Shown: positions 42,410-48,958 of the stretch, piece after piece | Position numbering within the stretch: the stretch's first letter is position 1 | Layout: the number at the start of each line of letters is the position of its first letter | From: Polynucleobacter sp. es-EL-1 | GTDB taxonomy: Bacteria > Pseudomonadota > Gammaproteobacteria > Burkholderiales > Burkholderiaceae | NCBI RefSeq assembly: GCF_018687975.1 | Contig: NZ_CP061310.1 | Span: 1,302,001 to 1,366,000, forward strand | Direction: 5' to 3' | DNA: 64,000 nucleotides | The notes under the pieces: model-generated | Told to the model about the DNA's origin: nothing | Seen by the model: the letters and a program-made list of their open reading frames with translations, nothing else | Databases searched by the model: none | Made by a program: the position numbers and the translations under genes

Positions 42410-43420
42410 TTATTTTGTCTCCACCACAAATGCCTGAGCGATACGCTCTACCATGCGATTCTTAGAAGCCTCATAGGCGCGATCTAAGGCAAAACCAAAA
42501 GCGAAACGATCGGCTGAGCCATGACTCTTAATCACACAACCACGTAAACCCAACAGTACTGCGCCGTTGTAACGACGATGATCTACTCGCTTACGAACAC
42601 GCAATAAAGGCACCATCGCACAAACTGCCATGAGCTTCGTTAACCAAGAACGATTAAATTCTTCGCGAATCAAGCCACTCATCATCTTTGCCAAGCCCTC
42701 GCTTGCCTTTAAGACAACATTACCTACAAAACCATCACACACCACGATATCCGTAGTGCCCTTAAAGATGTCATTACCTTCTACGTTGCCATAAAAGTTG
42801 AGATTGCTTTGTCGAAGTAACTCACTCGTTTGCTTGACCACCTCATTACCCTTAATGACCTCTTCACCGATGTTCAAAAGACCAATAGAAGGGGTCTTTG
42901 TGCCGTCGACTACTTGCACCATGACGTTCGCCATTTGGGCAAACTGAACCAAGTGCATTGGCTCACAATCTGCATTCGCACCCAGATCTAACATCGTGGT
43001 ACCGCGCCCTTTTTCATTGGGGATGGCAGTAGCAATCGCAGGACGATCAACACCCTCTAGAGTCTTGAGAACATAACGTGAAATCGCCATCAAGGCGCCA
43101 GTGTTGCCAGAAGAAATAATGGCATCAGCCTTACCCTCTTTGACTTGCTCGATAGCTAGGCGCATAGAGGAATCTTTTTTACGACGCAGCGCAACCTCAA
43201 TGGGGTCATCCATCAAGACCACTTCACTAGCAGGAATAATTTGAATGCGCTCTACAGGCGCTTTTGGAAACTTACCCAAAGCTTGCTTGAGCAATTCCGG
43301 ATCGCCGACTAAGGCAATCTTCACATCAGCGTGTTTTTCAAGAAAATCACAGCAGGCGGGAACGGTGACAACTACTCCGTGATCCCCACCCATGGCATCG
43401 ATCGCAAGAGTGACGCTCAT
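42410..43420 (-). CDS. plsX: Phosphate acyltransferase PlsX
   Basis: Enzyme of 336 aa that makes acyl phosphate from acyl-ACP for phospholipid synthesis. Signatures are LAIDAMGGDHG at the N-terminus, SGNTGALMA, and DLGANADCEP, then DGFVGNVVLK. It starts the plsX-fabHDG-acpP-fabF unit; a terminator lies between rpmF and its start. Confidence 0.97.
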   Translation of the reverse strand: MSVTLAIDAMGGDHGVVVTVPACCDFLEKHADVKIALVGDPELLKQALGKFPKAPVERIQIIPASEVVLMDDPIEVALRRKKDSSMRLAIEQVKEGKADAIISSGNTGALMAISRYVLKTLEGVDRPAIATAIPNEKGRGTTMLDLGANADCEPMHLVQFAQMANVMVQVVDGTKTPSIGLLNIGEEVIKGNEVVKQTSELLRQSNLNFYGNVEGNDIFKGTTDIVVCDGFVGNVVLKASEGLAKMMSGLIREEFNRSWLTKLMAVCAMVPLLRVRKRVDHRRYNGAVLLGLRGCVIKSHGSADRFAFGFALDRAYEASKNRMVERIAQAFVVETK

Positions 43421-43450
43421 AAAGTCATGAATTGCTGCAAGTGGATTTTT

Positions 43451-43482
43451 TAAGAAAAAAGCGGCTTTGAATGGAGCCGCTT
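43451..43482 (-). terminator. Minus-strand terminator between rpmF and plsX
   Basis: Read on the minus strand, AAGCGGCT (43482-43475) pairs with AGCCGCTT (43466-43459) around an 8-nt loop and runs into TTTTTTCTTA. It lies 20 bases after the rpmF stop and can reduce read-through into plsX. Confidence 0.82.
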
Positions 43483-43502
43483 CGATCTTTTAGACTAAAA
43501 GA

Positions 43503-43682
43503 TTAGTCGTTTTTAGTTTTAACAACTTTACGGCCACGATAGTAGCCGTTTGGTGAAATGTGGTGGCGCAAATGAGCCTCACCAGTTGTGGCTTCAACAG
43601 CCGTAGCAGGTGCGGTCAAAAAGTCGTGCGCACGGTGCATGCCACGTTTGGAAGGTGATTTTTTATTCTGTTGGACGGCCAT
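43503..43682 (-). CDS. rpmF: 50S ribosomal protein L32
   Basis: Small basic protein of 59 aa, MAVQQNKKSPSKRGMHRAHD at the N-terminus and GEAHLRHHISPNGYYRGRKV later, an unmistakable L32. No zinc-binding cysteines are present, so it is of the zinc-independent form also found in E. coli. It follows yceD with about 100 bp between, the usual yceD-rpmF-plsX order. Confidence 0.98.
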   Translation of the reverse strand: MAVQQNKKSPSKRGMHRAHDFLTAPATAVEATTGEAHLRHHISPNGYYRGRKVVKTKND

Positions 43683-43784
43683 ATTGAACTCCTAAGCAAG
43701 GCGACATTCTAGCATGGAAAAGACGCTAAATGCTTGATTTATTGTTCATGTAGCCGGCAAATAGAGTAGGCAACTGAACCGCCC

Positions 43785-44366
43785 TCATGAACTTTTCTTC
43801 ATATTTTTCAATATGTTAAAGGGATTTTCAGGCTTTTCTAGCGCGTCAGCACCTGTTTTGGCATCCCCAAAGGATGAGGCATGAGCCTGGCAAGCACCCT
43901 CTGGATGCTTCGGAATTAAGGGCAAAGACAGCAAAATTTCATCCTCAATTAAGCTTAAGAGGTCAAAGTGCTGGCTAGCAACGATGGGCTCTAGCTCATC
44001 ATCCTCAATCGGATAGGCATCAGCTAAAGCTTCCGTGGCCACCATGACAAATTGACGCTCTTCAGATAAATCGACTGGGCAGTCCTGCAAACAACGCTGG
44101 CAAATCATATGGAGACGACCTTTTAGACCCAATTGAAGGATCTGATGCGGTTCAGAACCCGGGGAATCCACAAAATACGTCTTTGCATTCCACTCAAAGC
44201 CATCCCCAGCCTCCACTTTGGAGGCCTCCTGCGCCAATCGAGGTAAATCCGGAATCTTCAAAAATCCCCCACCCAAATAAGACTGGGGAGCGCAAAAATC
44301 TACCCTGCGCAATGCGCTCAGATCAGCAGATAGTTCAACTTGAGGTAAAACTTGATTACGATTCAT
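43785..44366 (-). CDS. yceD: YceD family (DUF177) protein
   Basis: Protein of 193 aa of the DUF177/YceD family, found next to rpmF in many bacteria and linked to 23S rRNA accumulation in some. The conserved Cys motif is seen in HMICQRCLQDCPVDLS (about residue 92-107), followed by acidic stretches PIEDDELEPIV and IEDEILLSLPLIPKHPEGAC. It is divergent from maf with about 40 bp between starts. Confidence 0.9.
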   Translation of the reverse strand: MNRNQVLPQVELSADLSALRRVDFCAPQSYLGGGFLKIPDLPRLAQEASKVEAGDGFEWNAKTYFVDSPGSEPHQILQLGLKGRLHMICQRCLQDCPVDLSEERQFVMVATEALADAYPIEDDELEPIVASQHFDLLSLIEDEILLSLPLIPKHPEGACQAHASSFGDAKTGADALEKPENPFNILKNMKKSS

Positions 44367-44409
44367 GACATCAGTCTAAATGAAGGCAACAGCGAAAGCG
44401 CAATAAGTG

Positions 44410-45003
44410 ATGGGTAATTCTGCAAAAAAACTAATTCTGGCATCAACATCCATCTACCGTAAAGCGCTATTGGAGCGCCTGCGCATTCCTTTTGAGATCG
44501 TATCGCCCAAGGTAGATGAAACTCCTTTACCTGGAGAAAGTACGCTCACCTTAGCGTTGCGTCTTGCTAAAGCCAAAGCGGCAGCGGTGGCTCAAGATCA
44601 TCCAGACGCTTGGGTCATTGGCTCAGATCAAGTCGCCGACTTTCTGGGCACCGCAATCGGCAAGCCTGGTAATTTTGAGCGTGCCTTAGCGCAACTCCAA
44701 CTAATGCGGGGTGCTACTGTGACTTTTCATACTACGCTATGCCTGATGCGTGGTGATGCAGAAACAACTGTCAATATTCCTACGCAAGTGACCTTTCGCA
44801 AACTATCAGATGATGTTCTGGAGGCATACCTTCACGCCGAAGAACCCTATGACTGCGCTGGCAGCGCCAAGTCTGAAGGCTTGGGAATCTCACTCTTAGA
44901 ATCCATTCAGAGCGATGATCCCACTGCATTAATTGGCCTGCCATTGATAGCGCTGAGCGGACTCTTGCGTGATGCGGGTTTTGTTATTCCAGCAAAGAAA
45001 TAA
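44410..45003 (+). CDS. maf: Maf-like nucleotide pyrophosphatase (YceF type)
   Basis: House-cleaning nucleotide pyrophosphatase of about 197 aa. It begins LILASTSIYRKALLERL, with SPKVDET and the active-site region VIGSDQVADF; CAGSAKSEGLGI is typical of the YceF group, whose E. coli member prefers m7GTP. ATG 44410 is preferred over the in-frame GTG immediately before it. In E. coli yceF is likewise divergent from yceD. The next gene follows after 17 bp. Confidence 0.92.
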   Translation: MGNSAKKLILASTSIYRKALLERLRIPFEIVSPKVDETPLPGESTLTLALRLAKAKAAAVAQDHPDAWVIGSDQVADFLGTAIGKPGNFERALAQLQLMRGATVTFHTTLCLMRGDAETTVNIPTQVTFRKLSDDVLEAYLHAEEPYDCAGSAKSEGLGISLLESIQSDDPTALIGLPLIALSGLLRDAGFVIPAKK

Positions 45004-45020
45004 AAAACGAAACTAAATAA

Positions 45021-45794
45021 ATGAGCTCAACCTTAGGCACCCTCTTCTTAATTCCCAATACCTTAGGTGATGATGCTCGTGATGAGCAATTGCCTTGGGT
45101 ATTACCTAATGAAACAATTGCACAAACATCTAGGCTGACTCATTGGATTGTTGAGGATGCCAAGACAGCAAGAGCCTTTCTAAAAGCAGTAGATAGCGTT
45201 TCCCCCTTGGCCTGCACTATTCAAGAAATGCAGATGAGTGAGTGGCGGGGTGTGGCACGCAACGCTAAATATGGTGACGCGGTCAAACCAATCGATTTAC
45301 TCAAACCCTTAATGGCTGGCAATGACATGGGTCTGATGTCAGAGGCCGGTGTTCCAGGGGTTGCCGATCCAGGCGCTGAACTCGTGCTGGCAGCGCATAA
45401 GCTAGGTGCAAAAGTAAAGCCTTTGGTTGGCCCAAGCTCGATTTTATTGGGCCTTATGGCAAGCGGTTTAAATGGTCAACGCTTTGCTTTTCAAGGCTAT
45501 ATTCCACACGATACACAAGACCGCATCGCAAAACTCAAACAATTGGAAAGTGAATCTAGAAAACTTCAGCAGACCCAAATTTGGATTGAGACACCCTATC
45601 GTAATTTGGCAATGCTGATGGCCTGCTTCAATACCTTGTCACCACACTCTATGTTGTGTGTTGGTATGGACCTCAGTCTTAAATCCGAGATGATTACAAC
45701 GCTTTCGATTGCGGACTGGCGCAAGCGCTATCCGAATGAAGCGGGCTGCGCCCCATTACAAAATAGGCCAGCGATATTTCTATTGCTGGCCTAA
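45021..45794 (+). CDS. RsmI-like tetrapyrrole-methylase-family protein
   Basis: SAM-dependent methyltransferase-like protein of 257 aa in the tetrapyrrole methylase family. GTLFLIPNTLGDD and MGLMSEAGVPGVADPGAELV are diverged versions of the RsmI motifs (normally GxVPTPIGNL and SDAGTPGISDPG), and VKPLVGPSSILLGLMASGLNG matches the family. RsmI methylates the 2'-O of C1402 in 16S rRNA. This protein is probably a paralogue rather than RsmI itself; its target is unknown. It is co-transcribed with maf. Confidence 0.8.
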   Translation: MSSTLGTLFLIPNTLGDDARDEQLPWVLPNETIAQTSRLTHWIVEDAKTARAFLKAVDSVSPLACTIQEMQMSEWRGVARNAKYGDAVKPIDLLKPLMAGNDMGLMSEAGVPGVADPGAELVLAAHKLGAKVKPLVGPSSILLGLMASGLNGQRFAFQGYIPHDTQDRIAKLKQLESESRKLQQTQIWIETPYRNLAMLMACFNTLSPHSMLCVGMDLSLKSEMITTLSIADWRKRYPNEAGCAPLQNRPAIFLLLA

Positions 45795-45828
45795 CTGCTT
45801 GCTGAGCTAGCTTTTTATCTATATTTTT

Positions 45829-46788
45829 TTACTTGAGATCGGGTGTCTTAATTAAAGCCTTACCAGCTGCAGCACCAACCTCAGCACCAAAACGCTTGGC
45901 AACCCGTTCGGCGAAATTTTCTTTCATGGTGTAGTCCAAGATATCAGGAGCTTTAAAGATATCGCGCGCTACGGTTTCCACTGTCCCATAACCATCAGCT
46001 AAACCAATTTTGACGGCTTGCTCTCCATTCCAAACACGTCCTGAGAACATCTCCGGTGTTTCTTTCAAACGATCGCCGCGCCCTGCTTTCACTACATCAA
46101 TAAATTGCTGATGAATTTCATCGATCATGGTTTTCAGCATTTCTACCTGCTGTGGATTTTCTTTGGAAAAAGGATCTAGCATCCCTTTATTGGATCCAGC
46201 CGTAATCATGCGACGAGTTACACCCAACTTCTCCATCAATCCAGTGAAACCAAAGCCTTCCATGATGACGCCAATGGATCCAACGAGGCTCGCCTTATCC
46301 ACCAAAATCTGATCGCCAGCCACTGCAACATAGTAGCCGCCAGATGCGCAAATATCTTCAACCACTACGTGTAGCGGCTTGTTTGGATAAAGCTTGCGTA
46401 AACGTGCAATCTCATCATTGATCATGCCGGCTTGTACTGGTGAACCACCAGGGCTATTAATACGCAGCACCACGCCAACACTATGTTCATTCTCAAATGC
46501 AGCTGTCAAGGAAGAATTGATATCGAGTGCATTTGCCATCGAACTAGATGAAATCTCACCCTCAAGAGAAACGAGTGCGGTGTGTTTCTCTGTACCCATA
46601 CGACCACCAGGCACTTCAAAATCAAAGATTGCGAGGATCACACCTACAAATACAATCAATGTCAGAACTCGAAAAACCGCCTTCCAACGACGCGCCTTTC
46701 GAGTCTCTTTTAAATTCTCTAGCAATAAATGCTCAAGCGCCTGACGCTCCCAGTTTTGGTTAGCATTCTCAGATTGATTTTGATCCAT
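45829..46788 (-). CDS. sppA: Signal peptide peptidase SppA (S49 family, short form)
   Basis: Membrane-anchored peptidase of 319 aa that digests cleaved signal peptides. One membrane segment lies at residues about 39-55. The catalytic dyad is S149 (EDICASGGYYVA) and K201 (AGSNKGMLDPF), 52 residues apart as in Bacillus SppA; RINSPGGSP forms the oxyanion region. It is the single-domain form, shorter than E. coli SppA (618 aa). It lies 5 bp after the HAD gene and is convergent with the RsmI-like gene. Confidence 0.93.
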   Translation of the reverse strand: MDQNQSENANQNWERQALEHLLLENLKETRKARRWKAVFRVLTLIVFVGVILAIFDFEVPGGRMGTEKHTALVSLEGEISSSSMANALDINSSLTAAFENEHSVGVVLRINSPGGSPVQAGMINDEIARLRKLYPNKPLHVVVEDICASGGYYVAVAGDQILVDKASLVGSIGVIMEGFGFTGLMEKLGVTRRMITAGSNKGMLDPFSKENPQQVEMLKTMIDEIHQQFIDVVKAGRGDRLKETPEMFSGRVWNGEQAVKIGLADGYGTVETVARDIFKAPDILDYTMKENFAERVAKRFGAEVGAAAGKALIKTPDLK

Positions 46789-46793
46789 GTCTT

Positions 46794-47483
46794 TTATTCC
46801 TTAGTGACAGTGAGATTATCTTTAAGCCATTGCGCAAGTTGAGCAACATCGTCAACGTGGGCCAGTGATGGCGCTTCTTTTAAGGTGCTAGGAGGATGCG
46901 CTCCGTAGGTCACAGCGACAGCATCTACTCCAGCATTCGCGGCCATATCTAAATCATGGGTGGTATCACCAATCATCAGCATGCGACGTGTGGGCACTTG
47001 CATCACATCCGATAACTCTAAGAGCATTCCCGGGTGAGGCTTCGAGAAAGATTCGTCTGCAGTACGAGTCTCATGAAACAGGTGTCCAATTTGATGATGC
47101 TGCAAAGAGCGATCCAAACCCACGCGAGACTTGCCGGTAGCAACGCCTAATAAATAGCCATCTTCACGCAAACCGTCCAATAATTCACGTATGCCGGGAA
47201 ACAAATGTAGCTCGTGGTCTTTGGCCAAATAGTGATACCGAAAACGTTCGGTTAATTTAGGGAAGTGCATTGGCTCAATCCAAGGCACTGCTCTTCGTAA
47301 TGAATCTTGAATACCCAAGCCGATTACTGAACTGGCTAAGGAATCATCGGGTTCTTTAAAACCCAAATCGCGACAAGCTTGCTGAATGCACTGCACGATG
47401 GTTGGCGTGGAATCCATAATCGTTCCATCCCAATCCCACACAATGCAGTCATAACGACGATCTGGCTTTGACTCTTCAATCAT
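46794..47483 (-). CDS. HAD-family phosphatase, phosphoglycolate phosphatase-like
   Basis: Haloacid dehalogenase superfamily hydrolase (subfamily IA) of 229 aa. The nucleophile motif is VWDWDGTIMDS, motif II Thr/Ser is in VATGKSRVGL, and motif IV is MIGDTTHDLDMAANAG. These fit Gph-type phosphatases, but the substrate is not determined. ATG 47483 is chosen with GAGG upstream; it overlaps the end of rluC by 8 bp, so the two are translationally linked. Confidence 0.85.
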   Translation of the reverse strand: MIEESKPDRRYDCIVWDWDGTIMDSTPTIVQCIQQACRDLGFKEPDDSLASSVIGLGIQDSLRRAVPWIEPMHFPKLTERFRYHYLAKDHELHLFPGIRELLDGLREDGYLLGVATGKSRVGLDRSLQHHQIGHLFHETRTADESFSKPHPGMLLELSDVMQVPTRRMLMIGDTTHDLDMAANAGVDAVAVTYGAHPPSTLKEAPSLAHVDDVAQLAQWLKDNLTVTKE

Positions 47484-48495
47484 TGCTAGCTGCCTCAAAG
47501 GTTTTCATCATGGCAGTAAATTCTGCTGGCAGTGGGGATTCAATACGCATCTTCTCGCCGGTGCGTGGGTGGGTAAAGCCGGCCAAGTGAGCGTGAAGGT
47601 ACAGGCGCTTTGACTTGATTGCCTTATCTTGATCTTCAAAGCCATATTTATCATCACCCAAAATAGCATGGCCCAGTTTTTGTAGGTGTACCCGAATTTG
47701 ATGGGTGCGACCCGTCTTCAGCTGAGCTTCTGCCATGGTAATGGTGGCATCTTCCCGCTTCATTACTTTAGTGACTCGCAAGGCGGTGTGACTTGGCAAG
47801 CCATCTGGATCAACCCGCACGCGGCGCTCTCCATTGGCCAATAAGTATTTGTGCAGTGGGTACTTCAGCTGCATTACACCTGGACCTTGCGCAATCTCAC
47901 CGTGGGCTAGCAAGTAATAGCGCTTATCTGTCTGCCCCTCTCGAATTTGACGATGTAGCTCCACCAAAGCACTTCTCTTTTTTGCCAAAAGTAGAACACC
48001 CGAGGTGTCGCGGTCCAGTCGATGAACCAATTCCAAGAATTTCAGCTCCGGACGCGTAATCCGTAAAGTTTCAATGACTCCAAGGGCAATACCAGAGCCG
48101 CCATGAACAGCCAAGCCGGCGGGCTTATTCACAATCAGCAAGGCTTCATCTTCAAACAAAATCGGCATTTTGTCGGAATACCCTTGAGCTCGGGACTTAG
48201 TTTGGGCAGTATTGACGGCTGCCATTTGGGCTGGCTCGGCAATTCTGACGGGCGGCACTCTAACAATGTCACCCTCAACTAGACGGGTAGTTGGCTCAGC
48301 ACGCTTCTTGTTTACCCGAACTTCTCCAGAGCGAATAATGCGATAAACGTGGCTTTTGGGAACCCCTTTAGCCCAACGCAGCAGGTAATTGTCCAAGCGC
48401 TGACCCGCCTCCTCAGGACCGATGGTCTGAAGATGTACTGCAGCTGCAGTAGCTGTTTTTGCTGCCAATGGCTTGGAAATGGGTTCGGATTTCAT
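47476..48495 (-). CDS. rluC: 23S rRNA pseudouridine synthase RluC
   Basis: Enzyme of 339 aa converting uridines 955, 2504 and 2580 (E. coli numbering) of 23S rRNA to pseudouridine. An S4 RNA-binding domain (about residues 30-85; QRLDNYLLRWAKGVPKSHVY) is followed by the RluA-type catalytic domain with Asp in ELVHRLDRDTSGVLLL. It is divergent from rne, the same neighbour relation as in E. coli. Confidence 0.93.
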   Translation of the reverse strand: MKSEPISKPLAAKTATAAAVHLQTIGPEEAGQRLDNYLLRWAKGVPKSHVYRIIRSGEVRVNKKRAEPTTRLVEGDIVRVPPVRIAEPAQMAAVNTAQTKSRAQGYSDKMPILFEDEALLIVNKPAGLAVHGGSGIALGVIETLRITRPELKFLELVHRLDRDTSGVLLLAKKRSALVELHRQIREGQTDKRYYLLAHGEIAQGPGVMQLKYPLHKYLLANGERRVRVDPDGLPSHTALRVTKVMKREDATITMAEAQLKTGRTHQIRVHLQKLGHAILGDDKYGFEDQDKAIKSKRLYLHAHLAGFTHPRTGEKMRIESPLPAEFTAMMKTFEAASND

Positions 48496-48571
48496 GATTT
48501 ATCTCTCTTGTCACCTCGACAGTGGTCGACAAGGGACTCAACAATACCCCATTGTCGTTCAACTTGTGCCG

Positions 48572-48577
48572 TATAAT
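48572..48577 (+). promoter_or_regulatory. Predicted -10 element of rne
   Basis: A perfect TATAAT at 48572-48577, with only weak -35 options (for example CATTGT at 48550-48555, 16 bp upstream). It predicts transcription from about 48584 and a leader of about 375 nt before rne. Confidence 0.55.
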
Positions 48578-48583
48578 CAACGC

Positions 48584-48958
48584 TCTAGCCAATTTATTGG
48601 CCAGATCCCAACCTGAAGTCAGGTTTGAATCGTGGAGCTTGGAGTCGCCCTTAATAGACTCCCGGGGTTGCCCCTCCCCCGTTGTAATGAGGCGCAGGGT
48701 TAGTGTGCCGTATGCCGCGACCCGCGATTAGAAGACAGTTTTCAGGCGCGCGCCTGCATTGATGACCTAAAGGAGGTCTCTGCGGCGATCGTCAAGTGTG
48801 GCACCGGTTTAACAACCATTGAATTCGGTGTACTAGGTAAAAGATGCCTGGATTTGCTTGATCCACACTCCAAAACCGCCAATGGGCTATGCCCCAAGCG
48901 GTGCTTAATCTGTCCCTAACGCAGCGCGCAACGACTCACTCCCCAATAGGAGAGTGTT
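48584..48958 (+). ncRNA. Long structured 5' leader of rne
   Basis: This 375-nt stretch has no convincing ORF and is visibly more GC-rich than its surroundings. Hairpins seen by eye: GCCAAT/ATTGGC (48588-48601), AACCTG/CAGGTT (48610-48625), GGGG/CCCC (48664-48674), a 14-bp perfect palindrome at 48743-48756, and GACCT/AGGTC (48764-48778) whose loop carries AAAGG before AGGT. E. coli rne has a leader of similar length whose hairpins let RNase E cut its own mRNA; the same feedback role is inferred here. The true translation signal is GGAGAG at about 48948-48953. Confidence 0.6.

Noticed and set aside
45795..45828. Terminator between the RsmI-like gene and sppA
   Set aside because: The stem is only three or four pairs before the T-run, too weak to list.
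48584..48958. rne leader considered as a stable RNA gene such as 6S, tmRNA or RNase P RNA
   Set aside because: No conserved cores or tRNA-like ends were found, and the stretch runs directly into the rne ribosome binding site.
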